Assembly (NCBI GenBank): GCA_946406115.1 | Contig: OX291546.1 | Location: 16,175,019 to 16,239,018, forward strand | Source of the DNA: Apoda limacodes | Taxonomy: Eukaryota; Arthropoda; Insecta; Lepidoptera; Limacodidae | Direction: 5' to 3' | Length of the DNA: 64,000 nucleotides | Shown: positions 20,945 to 32,295 of the stretch, piece after piece | Numbering within the stretch: position 1 is the first letter of the stretch | Layout of the letters: each line of letters opens with the position of its first letter | Notes under the pieces: generated by a model | Told to the model about the DNA's origin: nothing | Databases searched by the model: none | The model's input: the letters and a program-made list of their open reading frames with translations, nothing else | Made by a program: the position numbers and the translations under genes

Positions 20945-21659
20945 CTATTAATTCAATTTTAAAGATATCTATATAAATAAAAAATAAAACATGTTCATTG
21001 GTAAGCGCATCAGCAACCTTAATACTCTATAGACACAGACAAACAGGACAGCGCGTGCCTAGCCAGCTGTGAAAAAAATGGTTCCAAAAAAGATAAAGCG
21101 AGGCGAAGATCTCTTGTCTCTTTTTCACTTGTTTATTAAACATAAAAAATGGTAGTCGTTGATAGGAAGATAAAAGAGACCGCCAGGTTCACTTTGTCTC
21201 TTTTTAAAATGTGGCCAAATTCGAGAGGCTATTGTCCATAGGATAGACTACATGACTCGAAGTCTATGTAATACTCCGAATAAGCTATTTTTAGCGAAAG
21301 TATTATTGAAAAACCCGATAGGTAGCATTGTTATTAAGTCATCAAAAAATTCTATATTTATAGACTTAAATGACCCATATTTAAAACATAAAACGTATAT
21401 TATAAATATGAGTAATTTTGATCTAAGATTCAGGTTAAGTGTCAAAAAAGTAAATAGCAAAACCGGGATCCGATAGGCGGCGCTGTGGTCGGATTTTTTT
21501 TTATTTATGAACCGGAAGAAACCGGCATTTGATCATTGGCCAACTTACAAACGATTTCCTCTGGCTGTCCTTTACTTGGACATATTAAACTCATAGCGCC
21601 GCATATCGGAAAAAGCAGAACAAAGTAACAAATAAATTATAAATATTTTTGGACATACA

Positions 21660-22042
21660 AACTATGCCTATCGCGGTAACTGTTGTAGTCGATAGATCCA
21701 CTAGTTTGAACTATATATGTCGAAAAATATAGCGGATATCGTTTCAGTGGTCGGCAGCAGGGGGGGGCGGGGGACTGATTTCAATCATTTTTTTAAGGGA
21801 AGTAACCCAAAGCTCCGTGACCCAAATTCGTTTAAACAGGGACTCATATATAGACCCCTATTTGAAAAAAAAGAGGGGTCACAAAAGGAGTAAAAAAAAA
21901 CATTTTTTAAAGGAAAAAGGAGGTTTGAAAGCACTCACTACGAAAAACTATTTGCAAACGATATTTGCCATGTTTTTTCGACATAAATCTACATAGTTAA
22001 GACTAGTAAATCTATCGACTAATACAGTAACCGCAATTAACA
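21660..22042. mobile_element. Foldback-type element with imperfect arms of about 80 bp
   Basis: The reverse complement of 21662-21745 resembles 21944-22042, sharing CGATATC/CGATATT, TTTTTTCGACATA, CTAGT and CTATCGACTA blocks. The right arm and the following 70 bp (CATATCTCGAATTCGAGATT, then CACGAGAATCA) recur at 34860-35030. An 8-G run, C, 5-G run lies at 21760-21773. Confidence 0.6.
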
Positions 22043-22111
22043 AGCCATAAGTAAATCAGTTAAACATATCTCGAATTCGAGATTATCTCTATCAGCACGA
22101 GAATCAAGCCC

Positions 22112-22332
22112 CTGGGCCCAAACTAAGCAAAGCTTGTGCTGTAGATGAACCAGACAACGGATACAAATACATAGGTATGTATACTTTTTTTTTTAATACA
22201 TACATATTATACATAGAAAACACCTAATCTTGAGACAAACACAAATAACAAATGTCTGTCTTGTGCGGGAATCGAACCTACGATCCTCGATTTAGCAGTC
22301 GGGTCATTACCCACTGAGCCATGGAGCTGAGC
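22112..22332 (-). mobile_element. tRNA-headed SINE, copy B
   Basis: On the minus strand: GCTCCATGGCTCAGTGGGTA (A box), TAGGTTCGATTCCCGCAC (B box), a GTTTGTCTCAAG body and an AGCACAAGCTTTGCTTAG end. Same family as 29423, 30606 and 42520. Confidence 0.82.
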
Positions 22333-22397
22333 TAGTTTTTCTTTTACTTATACTAGCATTTCAGGAGCTTATTAAAATTGTATATTAATATTATTAC

Positions 22398-22535
22398 CTC
22401 TCGATAAATAGCTCTAGCCAAGTTTATTCTCGCACGCTGTCCTCCTGATAAAGAAACTCCCCTGTCTCCTACTAACGACTGATCCCCATAAGGGAACTGT
22501 TGGAAATCTTTTTCTAATTCGCATACTCTGCAAAC
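22398..22535 (-). CDS. ABCC4-like exon: NBD1 signature motif
   Basis: Acceptor TTTAG before 22535, donor GTAATA after 22398, 138 nt, phase 0 both ends. It encodes VGDRGVSLSGGQRARINLAR, with an intact ABC signature LSGGQ, followed by AIYRE. Confidence 0.95.
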
Positions 22536-23746
22536 CTAAAGGCAAAAAAATTTGTAACTTGATATATATTTTCGATAGATTATTTTTAAACCATTGTTGT
22601 GTACATTATTGTGTTATGATAATTAAAATTCTGATTATTTACTCTTTCAGAATTGGTTTAGAGTGCGCCTACAAAATCTTGATACATTCTAAAAACAATA
22701 CAATAGATAGAAGTAAGTGTGTAAGTAGGTAGTCAAAATTGTCAGTTAGTATGTTTAAGTAAACAACAAACTTTTTTTTTAAATAAATTTAAATTAAAGT
22801 AATTTTGGACATTACCTACTCCTAGACAGAACTTTTATTTAGACTTCACGGTCTTATCAAAGTACTTAAAATGCAGGACTTTTGAATGAGTGTTGTTGAT
22901 TTGTGATATTAGAAAAATATAACAAAACAATGAAAAAAAAAATAATTAACAAAACCCGACTGCAAGAACTGAACTGAAGAAAACTAGTGCCTCAAAACAT
23001 ACCAAAAAATTGGTTCAGCAGCAAGTACCGTACATGCAACTTCTCTTGAGAAAAATTCTTTTACAAAAAAAAATTACGTCATATTTATCCGCCATTTTGA
23101 ATTTCAAATAACTGATAAAAAATTCAAAATCAGCACCCTCGAAAACCCTTTTCTACCCCTCGATACATGAAATTATAATTTATGTTGCGTGCATAAAAAA
23201 GGCAGTATTTTACGGATAAAAAACGAACCGCTGGACCGATTTATTTCAGACTCCTTTCAGATCTCAGTCACTACTACTATTTGTTCATGCATTTAAACGA
23301 GTCCCGCCTGGTTATAGTTAAATATTTGGTATGGTTTAGGGACACTTTTATTTATTTTTATTAACAGCTTTTTAGTGTTAATTTTTTCCTTTTTTTTTAC
23401 TCGTGCATGACTATTTTATTGTAATATATTAAATGTCATATATTTTCGTGCTCGCCTTTTAAAGCCCTTTTTTTAACCCGCATAAAATTCTCCATTTTAA
23501 TTAGTTAGATTTTTTTTCAAACTTAGGGTCACTCTCACAATCACGAGAAATCAAATGACACCTCGCATGTCAAAATCTGTTAAGCCGTTCAGGCCTCCTT
23601 TCTTCCGGCAGTCGCATAAAAACGTGTGTAGTGTGTCTAAAATATCTTTGCACGTCGTCCTACAAAACACCGCAATGTATACTGTATCTGGTTAAGTAAG
23701 TATAGAGCAAAACTGTCATCTTGTCATTATGTGTTAGTAAAGTATG
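22536..23746. other. Intron, no gene recognised
   Basis: A+T-rich intronic sequence of 1.2 kb; no ORF, exon or identifiable repeat family supported. Confidence 0.4.
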
Positions 23747-24840
23747 CGTAAATTATATTATCATATCAGCTCATATTGGTCCACTGCAGGGCATAAGCCT
23801 CCTCTATGGCGCGCCATTTCTCCCTGGCCTCTGACTTCCGCATCCAGCCACTACTAGCCACCTTTTAAGGTCATCTGTCCTTCCCATTCGGGGTCTCCAC
23901 TCTAAGACACGTCTGCTCCATCGGCCATCGGTCCTCTGCCAGACGTGCCTAGCCCACTGTCACTTCAGCTTGCTAATTCTGCGAGATATTTCGGTAACTT
24001 TGGTTCTCTTCCGGATGTCCAAATTTCGGATTTGATCCCTTAGAGAGACTCCGACCATAGTTCGCTCCATTGCGCGCTGTGCGACCTTGAACTTGTGCAC
24101 CAGCCCTGCTGTAAGTGTCCACGTTTCAGTGGCGTAAGTCATGACGCACTAGTTAAAGAATTACGTCTTCAGAATTTGTGGTATAGGCGACGTGAAGTGA
24201 AGTGAGGTACACATAATCCTGGACAACTTCGAGTAAGATACACGCGACGTATACTGGCATTGGCACGACGTGTCGGTTAAACATTACTTTTGTCTTATCT
24301 AAATTCATGCCAAGGCCCACTTGGCCCGGGAGGATTGGTCTAGAGAGTGCAACATTTCGCTCAGTTCTTCCAATGACCCTGCCATAATAACGATTTTGTC
24401 GGCAAACCTTAGGTGTGCGATGTATTCGCCTATTATCTTCATGCCCCGCCCAGCCCAGTCCAAGGTTTTAAAGATATCTTTTAGCGCGTTGGTGAACAGT
24501 TTCGGGGATATGACGTCCCCCTTTCTTACTTCTCTACGCAGTGGGATGTCACTTGTCCTATAGTCCTGGAACTGGACGGTCATCGTAGCACCCCAATATA
24601 TCGCCAGTCTATACGACATGGCTGCAGAGAATCTAGCACAGCCCAGGTTTCGATGGGGGCAAAGGCTTTCTCGTAGTCCACAAATGCCATACACAGCAGC
24701 TCATTATAATCTTGAGTTTTTTGTTTAATCTGCCATACAGTATGAATGTGATCTACGGTACTGAAGCCTTTCTGAACCTAGCCTGTTCTGGTAGCTGAAA
24801 CTCGTCAAGTCTTCCAGCGACACGATTCGTGACGACTCCA
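23747..24840 (-). pseudogene. RTE-clade LINE fragment (RT and C-terminus)
   Basis: The C-terminal part (23960-24142) reads MTYATETWTLTAGL, then AQRAMERTMVGVSLRDQI, diagnostic for RTE-type elements. The RT palm (24305-24694) has REVRKGDVISPKLFTNAL and RFADKIVIM, where the second catalytic Asp of FADD is Lys, so it is inactive. The 3' end, near a short A/T-rich tail at about 23747, reads GGCTTATGCCCTGCAGTGG on the minus strand, as is common for this clade. Upstream RT and endonuclease are missing or unreadable. Confidence 0.82.
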
Positions 24841-25356
24841 GATAGAATATTGCATAAATATAATAAATTGTTAGTTTTACTTAGACCACACAGTCTTATG
24901 TATAAAGTACAGCGAAGGGGTGCGCAAAAGGGTTTTTGTTTGAGTACACACTACGTTAAGCACTTGGCTGATTTTATCCAATATTATTAATAAGATCATG
25001 AGTAATCACCACCTTCTTTTTTACTCGCCAATAAGCTAGTATCTACTTCCACAAGTACTTAAGAAGAACCATCTGCTAATCCAGAATTTTCTGCGTATAT
25101 GAAGAGATTTTTATATGCTGTTAAAGTTTGTATGGAACAGGGAAGTCAATTCACGCGAACGACATAGCTAGTCACAAAGGGTCTATTCTGCGAAGCTCTC
25201 TCTGCAAACTCTTTATGCCGCAAATTCCACTCTTTAATCAGCTTTCTGTTCCAACAATTTTTGAAGACTCAAATAGTAAGGGTCGCAACTGCTAAAATTT
25301 GTTATGAAAAATGAAAAGTGCAGATTTCACGATGCAACTCTGGCACTAGTTTTTAC

Positions 25357-25521
25357 CTTTTTATATTTTTCTGGTTCAAATAGCCGGCCAAACAGGATAT
25401 TATTTCGCACGGTGTCACTAAAAAGCCATGGTTCTTGACTGGCATATGAAATACGACCATTTATTGATACAGTTCCAGTAGAAGGTGTAAGCTCTTTAAG
25501 CAGTAATTGTAGGAATGATGA
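25357..25521 (-). CDS. ABCC4-like exon: NBD1 after Walker A, Q-loop
   Basis: Acceptor TTTTAG before 25521, donor GTAAAA after 25357, 165 nt, phase 0 both ends. It begins [13 protein letters not shown], completing the Walker A GK|SS, then [20 protein letters not shown] with the Q-loop glutamine. Confidence 0.95.
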
Positions 25522-25633
25522 CTAAAAAGAAAAAAAATTGGTAATGGTATCAATGAAAAGAAAGGAGTCACTTCTGTTTTCTTTTACTTGAGTTTATAGC
25601 AACAACGGCAAAGTCTATAAAATTGGACAATAT

Positions 25634-25822
25634 ATTATAGCACGGACGCTAAGCAGGAAGAATTTCTCTGTTGCACGCGCATAATTATTTGCTGTCACGC
25701 TCGCACAGATGCAATGACCGACCGCTGTCATCAGAAATTATTACTATTTTGACAACTGACACAGGCTAAAAAGTGAAAGGTCAATGTACGAAATTCTTCC
25801 TGCTTCGCGTCCGTGCTATAAT
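25634..25822. mobile_element. 189-bp MITE with 33-bp inverted repeats
   Basis: 25634-25666 and the complement of 25790-25822 match at 32 of 33 positions (core TAGCACGGACGC). The termini sit on TA dinucleotides, suggesting a TA target as for Tc1/mariner-type MITEs. It lies 113 bp upstream of the Q-loop exon, within the intron. Confidence 0.85.
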
Positions 25823-26382
25823 GAGAACCCAATTTCCTTGTTGTTTTTATTTGTGAACCATTAGAAAACGCTCATTAGATTTAATAACTTTATTTAGGCG
25901 GCATTTCGATTACAATAAAAGTTTAGCTGGCTTTTACATCAGGGTCATCAGGTAAACTAAATCTTTGAAAATCCAAATTTCGACAGTTTTCACTATATGG
26001 CAGTATTAAACCCTTTAAATGTGCTAAATTTCAGCTTTCTAGGTATTGGAGAAGTAAAAATTCTCTTTTTATGATCATAAATCAGTCAGTCAGTGTTAAA
26101 TTTTCGTAACTTTTCATCCCTGTAGCCTCTTAACGAAAAAAGCTATAATAAACTTAAAATTGTAAAGCTCCTGTGAAAACCTTTGGCTTGTTAAACAGAA
26201 TTTCTGCCTACAATAATCTAGCGCTGCTAGGCAGAGGAGTGAATATACGCCGAACTGCTTTAAGAAAAGGGTGGTGGCAAATAAAATACAAATTGTATGT
26301 AGAAACGGCGTAGCAACAACATAGCAAAAAATATATCGTAAAATTGAATATCTAACAGTTGTAAAAATTGTATTAGATATAC

Positions 26383-26567
26383 CTTTCCTGATGCAACAGC
26401 TCCAACAAATACACACAATTTTTTTTTACGAATACGCAATGACACGTTTTTGATAGCCAAAACATTAGAGTCACCGACCCAGCTCGCAGACACGTTTTTT
26501 AATTCCACTGCCAGATCACGATCAGAAGACAGGCTTAGAGAAGGTTTTTGCTCGGTCGGCGTGTAGC
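26383..26567 (-). CDS. ABCC4-like exon: NBD1 start and Walker A
   Basis: Acceptor TTTCAG before 26567, donor GTATAT after 26383, 185 nt, phase 1 in, 0 out. It encodes LAVELKNVSASWVGDSNVLA, NVSLRIRKKK and GAVASGK, a Walker A (GxxxxGK) split from its SS by the intron, as is common in ABC genes. The ABCC4 consensus is closer to GPVGAGK; the change here keeps the pattern. Confidence 0.94.
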
Positions 26568-26889
26568 CTGAAATAATAAAAAGAGTGGTAAATATATACA
26601 AGCTGTCCCGGCGAACATTGTATACATTCTCTGCCGCGTTTATAATATATCTTCTCTCCCTCCCTTTATTACCTCTCCCCGTCTTAATCCCTCCTATCCA
26701 GGCTCTTCGCGCTTAATTCACACCGAAAACAGACAAACTGCAGCTCAAGTATAGGAAAAACTCTAATTTGTCGAAACAACTCGCTCCACCTATTGTAAAA
26801 GGCTATCACGGCTGGTCAGCTCTGAAATATATTTACTCGGCAAACAAAGTGAATTGAGGTGCTTTTAGAAGTTAGCAAAAATAACCAAA

Positions 26890-26988
26890 TTGATCAGCAG
26901 GTAACGCGACATTGGTCGGCAGGTAACGTGACATTGATCAGCAGGTAACGTGACATTGGTCGGCAGGTAACGTGACATTGGTCGGCCC
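26890..26988. repeat. 22-bp minisatellite, 4.5 units
   Basis: Units begin at 26890, 26912, 26934 and 26956, with a partial unit at 26978. They alternate TTGATCAGCAGG and TTGGTCGGCAGG starts and all continue TAACGYGACA, which implies a 44-bp higher-order duplication. Confidence 0.88.
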
Positions 26989-27094
26989 TAAAATTGATGT
27001 TGTTATAAAATTAAAGCAGCAAATCGTGATTCGGATTTTATCTTAATTTTGGCAAGTTTGGTTTGTTAATTTTTTTTTCTGAACTGACAATGCT

Positions 27095-27540
27095 TGACTG
27101 TTGCAGCCATTCAAATTCAAAATCAATATAATTTATTCAGTTTAGGCTACAATAATTGAGCACTTATGAATGTCACTACGCCATCGGTTAGTAAGTCTAT
27201 AGGGCGGGAGACCTTGTACTGAGAAGAACCGGCAAGAAACTCAGCAAGGGCATTTCTTTTCTCCCTTTCTCTTACAGCGTCCAATTAAAATATTGAAAAA
27301 TGCCAGCCCTATCATAAAAGGACACTTCCATTACAAACATAAAAAACATGAAATATAAAGCACAACATAAAAAAGTATCTAATATAAAAAAAAAGACATT
27401 TTATGTATTCATCACTAAGAAATAATCAATGTCTTACAGTATTAATGAACAAAACAAAAAAGTAAGACTAAATACTAAGAATATAAAGAAGTTTGCAAGA
27501 GCAGACCAGCCTCCACAGGCGGCACTCGTTCACGAGTATG
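27095..27540 (-). repeat. LINE/SINE 3' end (minus strand)
   Basis: The minus strand carries GAGTTTCTTGCCGGTTCTTC and ends CTGAATAAATTATATTGATT then TTGAATTTGAATGG, a 3' untranslated end and tail seen in many lepidopteran non-LTR elements. No RT is readable here. Confidence 0.5.
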
Positions 27541-27559
27541 ACACATAAATCAGCCATCG

Positions 27560-27720
27560 ATTCGCTCAACCATGTTTTTATTACTGCTTCACCGGGCTTT
27601 TTGGGGCTAGACTCTGAAGGCACCTCAGCCCATATAGCGCCCAACTCTCAAGGGCTCCCCGCGGGAGGAGCCTCGGCTTGGGTTGTCGCTCTCGAGGGCT
27701 CTCTGTTAATCATATAAGAA
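27560..27720 (+). repeat. Dispersed repeat family X, copy 1
   Basis: TTACTGCTTCACCGGGCTTT and CATATAGCGCCCAACTCTC are shared with 39296-39560. The first part is also at 52950-52985. The class is unknown. Confidence 0.55.
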
Positions 27721-28489
27721 GCTCCAAGTTACATAGGCGCGATTTTATTATTGTGAAAATTATTTAGGGGGCTACGCCACTGTTACAACGTAAAATATTG
27801 GGATTGACCTTATCATTGGGGGGACTTGAGCACCGTCAGGCCTTATGCCGGGGCTGGTACCTTAGAGCCCAAAGCTGGTTAGTGGACTCCATATGTGTTT
27901 TTCAACTTTTACCAATTATCCAATAACTATTCCACATATTAAAATAAGCTTCCAACAAAATTGCTTATAGTCGTTAAAACTAAGTTCAGAGGCCACTAGG
28001 TTAAAATTATACTCCCAGTGGTGTTTCATACAAAGGTTTAACCATATTTTTGACATTTAACAACACCATAAAATTTTATAGGCTTGATCTAAAGCCGAAT
28101 ATCTATCTATGTCTTTCGTTTTCTAACATCCTAAGAAATAATTTTAGTACCTTAAACATTATTTGGGAACATTTATTTGGTTTAAAAAACAAAAGTCACG
28201 TATTCAACCTATGGAAAATTAGCACACTGCGGACCTAGACATTTTTAAATCCATAAATAGCGTCATGATACGTCGTCAAACTTCGTATGTAATGGGCGTG
28301 CTGCCGGGAATGTAACTAACTAACCAAAACGTCTGCCTATTTGCCCAGGGTCAGAGCCGTGAGCTATAATGGTAAGCTTCCTATTTTAAGGAGAAGCATG
28401 TGCCCCTGTACAGTACAAAGAATAGCTGAGGCATCAACTTACATAGTTTATTTAAGCCAATTATATTTGCTTTTATTACAGATACTTAC

Positions 28490-28618
28490 TCTTATTGTCA
28501 AAGGCTTCATAATTGTAATAGTTGGACAGAGTTTTGATAACGGGCTTTGCTGAAACTCCAAAGTTTGTCGCCGTGTTTTGTAATGTTGCCAGTGTTTCCA
28601 TTAGTTCAGATCTTTCAT
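28490..28618 (-). CDS. ABCC4-like exon: TMD1-NBD1 linker
   Basis: Acceptor TTGTTAG before 28618, donor GTAAGT after 28490, 129 nt. It encodes DERSELMETLATLQ, then SNYYNYEAFDNK, and passes phase 1 correctly to the Walker A exon. To read DE it needs one base from the previous exon, but that exon (30349-30470) supplies two, which would give a stop at the junction. See findings. Confidence 0.85.
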
Positions 28619-29422
28619 CTAACAAGAAAAATACAGCACACAAAAATACGCTCATTATTTGTACATTTAGATTCAAACAAAAAAAAGACATACTAAAACT
28701 GCATGCACAATTTTGAAAATGTTGCCCTGACTTAATAAGAAATAATAGGGGTATAAATATTAAATTGTCGTTGACATGTATAGTATATATATATAACTAT
28801 AACATACTAAATTTTAAAAAGACGACATTTATTGTACGACTTTTAATTGTTTTTATTTTTATATTCTGCTTTTAAATGCAAAAATCACAGTAATATTCGA
28901 ATACCTGGTTCCGACGTGGGGCTAATGCAGCAGAAACTGCTCTTAATGCCAATGCTGTGTTTGAACAGGATAAAGATTACGTCATTAATTTAACCTCGTT
29001 CTTATAAGAAACTTCAAACCGAAGAATGAACCACGAGGAAGACCAGGCGAATAACAATGAATTGAGGTAATGGTGGAAGCAAATCTAGGTCAAACTACTG
29101 AAGAATTAACGGCATGGTTTTATCTTAGCATATCCACAATGATGAATCATTTGCTGCAAATCCCATTATCGCTCCAAGATAACACCAGACCACACACTGC
29201 TCGGACTTAAATATATTTTAAATCCTACAATTTATTTATTTTTTCATTACAAAACGGCAATTTCATACTTTAACCCCTAATAGGTAAATTGTTTGTTATA
29301 GAAATATTAGCATTGGTTTTAGTTCGATTTCAAGTTCTTTGCAGTGAAAAAAATAATGATTTTTATTTAAAATATAATTTTAAAACTACGATTATTAATC
29401 TGTCGTATAAATCAAATACTCC
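28619..29422. other. Intron, no gene recognised
   Basis: A+T-rich, including a short TA-rich run near 28780. Nothing supported. Confidence 0.4.
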
Positions 29423-29650
29423 TTTGCAGCCTAGTTGGTAGTGTCGCCGACTGCTGTGAAGAGGTCGTGGCTTCGATTCCGGCACTGGACAAACATTTAT
29501 GTGGTAAACATTTTGATGATTTATATCAGGGTGCATTGATGAGTTTTATGTATGTATTTACAAAAAAAAAAGTATATAAGTATTTGTTTAGTTGTCTTGT
29601 TTCGTAATACAAGCTTTGCTTAGTTTGGGACCAGATGTCGCTGTGTGCTA
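29423..29650 (+). mobile_element. tRNA-headed SINE, copy C
   Basis: TGCAGCCTAGTTGGTAGTGT (A-box region), GTGGCTTCGATTCC (B box) and an ATACAAGCTTTGCTTAGTTT end, followed by DNA rich in ATT repeats. It is more diverged than copy D. Confidence 0.8.
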
Positions 29651-30348
29651 TGTCCAAAATTATTGACATAATTTATATTGTTATTATAATGTACAAATTA
29701 TATTTATGCAATTATTGTTATTATAAATATTATTTATAATAATTTGACTATTAATTAATTATGATTAATTAAATACATAAAAATTGATGCGAAATTTTAT
29801 TTACGAAACAGAAAATATTTTTCATGTAAAGATAAAAAAAAGAAATATAAATATACCTACCCATCCATCACTATTCAAATTACAACAAGTAGGGAGATAC
29901 ATAGGTCCATTTTATGGAAAAATAATTATTGAAGCTTTTTTACTTTAATATTATATTTTCATATAAATTTATTTATTAAGAAATTGTAACGAAATACGAA
30001 ATATTATAATTATTAGTTAGTATTATGATCATATATTATTAAAAGAAAATAGTTTTAATTTAATTTGATTAAGTTATTTTTTGTAATGGATGTCTCTTCC
30101 CTGCCCTCATGTCCGTCTTTTTGGTTCATAAAACTGTATCCATAAAAATATATTAATAAAATACATAAAAATAAATTAGAAAAATATAATTTATTATAAT
30201 TATATGAAAAACTGAAAAACTGTGGCAAACAAAATTATTGAGAATTTGTAAAGAGTTGTTTCACTTATTTAAACCTTTTTTGGATTTTTAAATAAAATAA
30301 ACTTAAATATTATTATTTCTACTATTTTAAACTTTAAACATACTTAAC
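29651..30348. other. Intron, very A+T-rich
   Basis: Simple A/T sequence, probably SINE tail and degenerate microsatellite; no gene. Confidence 0.4.
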
Positions 30349-30470
30349 CATAACAACTCCTGTACTCTACGTAATGTTACTTTGAGCTCAGCCGAATATG
30401 ATAGCGAAAATGGTAAATTTAAGGTAATATTAAGTTGCATCGCATTCATAAACTGCAGGAGAGGATATAT
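30349..30470 (-). CDS. ABCC4-like exon: end of TMD1
   Basis: Acceptor TTTCAG before 30470, donor GTTAAG after 30349, 122 nt. Only one frame is open: IYPLLQFMNAMQLNITLNLP, then SAELKVTLRRVQELL, matching the RRIQTFLLLDE region of ABCC4. It starts in phase 0 as expected but ends in phase 2, while the next exon needs phase 1. Confidence 0.85.
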
Positions 30471-30605
30471 CTGAAATAGAAAAAATATTTACTTAACAAA
30501 ACAGCCGCAACTATCTAGCAATATTTCTGACCACCCCTTCAAAAATAATGTACAGTGATGTCGTTTTAATTTTTATGAAATTTTTATATACTAGGGGACA
30601 TCAAC

Positions 30606-30863
30606 TCCCTCGCAGCCTTGTTGGTCGTGTGGCCGGCTGCTGTTCAGAGGGTGTGGGTTCGATTCCCGCACTAGACAACCATTTATGTGAAAAACATTTG
30701 TGTTTGTCTTGAGTCTGGGTGTATTATTTATGTATGATTTGTATGTATTTACAAAAAAAGTAATATATGTATTTTTATCCGTTGTCTGGTATCCATAACA
30801 CAAGCTTTGCTTACTTTGGGGCCAGACGACGCTGTGTGTAATTTATTTATTTATTTATTATTA
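30606..30863 (+). mobile_element. tRNA-headed SINE, copy D, with (ATTT)n tail
   Basis: The best-preserved copy: TCCCTCGCAGCCTTGTTGG head, B box GGTTCGATTCC (30656-30666), TGTTTGTCTTGAGTCTGGGT body, ACACAAGCTTTGCTTACTTT end and a tail of ATTT repeats (about 30841-30860). Transcription would be by RNA polymerase III, with the enzymes for movement supplied by a LINE. Confidence 0.87.
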
Positions 30864-31269
30864 TCACAAAAAAATAACTTATTTTTTACCGATGGTAGTT
30901 TTTACACTAATTATTGGGCTTGAACGTGAATACTATTTTATATTTTAAATACAGTTGGCCATCTTGTTTATTGTTGACATTCGGATTCATTTTTTTAGGT
31001 AACTTGTCATCTGCGGGAAAAGATCTCCACTGTAAGAACCATTTTACTGTTCGCGGTCGCTAAAAAGGTCGGCCGTTTTGATCTATACGGCTCCATATCT
31101 TGTCGTTATATAAAAAGACACACAAGCCGCATAACACAAAAATGACCATAAAACTCGTCTGTCCCAACGGCCATCGGTTATGCGACAAATGTGACCAAAT
31201 CATTGCCACTTCAAATTGCCTATTCTGTCTATGTAGCTATTCTATAAAACAATTATCTACAATACTTAC

Positions 31270-31467
31270 AACACTTGCAGACAAGTGGTTTCCTGTTAAT
31301 ATTATTGTAACAATAGTAACCAGTAGCGCTGTTTTTTCAGTAAATAGCAGAAATCCTATTAATATCGTCCTGCACATTGTAGCTTTACTGACATACTTCA
31401 TTTCTTCATTACGTCTCTCTTGAACGACTTTTTCAAAAGGATTCTCCCATGCATACATTTTGATGAC
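31270..31467 (-). CDS. ABCC4-like exon: TMD1, KMYAWE motif
   Basis: Acceptor ATTCAG before 31467, donor GTAAGT after 31270, 198 nt, phase 0 both ends. It encodes VIKMYAWENPFEKVVQERR (coupling region, KMYAWE highly conserved in ABCC), then two hydrophobic helices ending TGNHLSASV. Confidence 0.95.
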
Positions 31468-31669
31468 CTGAATTAAAAAGTTTTCAAGCTATACTCATCG
31501 ATAAATTCAAAACACTAACCCTAGCTAATCCGGGACCAATGAAATTACCTTTATTATAGGTGAAGCCTCTAAGCTAAAAATTACCTACACAAAGTCTACT
31601 AAGCAAGAAATTGTATTTGGCTCAATGACAGTATCTAATACTGGTTATAATTGTTTTTAGGGTTCCATA

Positions 31670-32295
31670 ACTCAAAAGAAAAAAGGAACCCTTATAGGAT
31701 CTGTCAATTTATCTGTCAAGACCCTTTTCCTCAGAAATGCATGAAGGTATCAAGTAAAAATTAATAACTAAGGACCACGGTCCATTGAAGCTGTAAAAAA
31801 ATTAAGCTCCTAAGTCAACGCAATAATAAAAATACGGCCGAAATACGGCAATTTTTGTCGCATATTTTGACATTCACAAATAAATTTAAACCTATGTAGT
31901 ACTTTCTGTTGTCCTAGAATCATGAAATTTAATACGAAGCAAGATTTTACATCACAAATATTAAAATAAATCCGAAATATGTTAATTTGTAGTTATAACA
32001 CATACATTACACAAAGTTTGTCGCGTGAAGGTTTCAAGTTGAAATTAATATCAAAAACTTAAGTCCACGATCACTCAAAGTTGTAAAAAAATCAAGCTTC
32101 TAAGTCTATATAAAATAAAAAAAATATGCCCAAAATACGGTCATTTTAGTCGCATATTGTGACAGAAATAAATTAAACCTATAGGGTACTTTTGTTTGTT
32201 TGGTTTGACATTACATGAATTTTGGCGAGAAGCAAGATCTTTTAAAGAGAAGCAAGATTACATCACAATTATAGGAAAAAAATCCAAAAACTGGT
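31670..32295 (+). repeat. Dispersed lepidopteran repeat with internal ~285-bp duplication
   Basis: It opens with GGGTTCCATAACTC...GGAACCCTTATAGGAT, a very common lepidopteran repeat signature. Two diverged halves (about 31735-31990 and 32020-32295) share CATGAAGGTWTCAAG-like, TTTTGTCGCATAT-like and GAAGCAAGATT...CATCACAA blocks in the same order. Confidence 0.6.

Noticed and set aside
26890..26988. Possible CRISPR-like array
   Set aside because: Units are directly adjacent with no spacers, in a eukaryotic intron; a minisatellite explains it.
28619..28650. Alternative acceptor upstream of 28618 as the normal splice site
   Set aside because: It restores the frame but lacks a polypyrimidine tract and would insert about eleven hydrophobic residues into the linker; kept only as a possibility in the phase finding.
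30606..30680. Possible tRNA gene (A and B box present)
   Set aside because: The same head recurs with a conserved body, end and ATTT tail in other copies; it is a SINE head and does not fold as a clean cloverleaf by eye.
31100..31423. 107-residue plus-strand ORF
   Set aside because: Antisense of the KMYAWE exon of the transporter.
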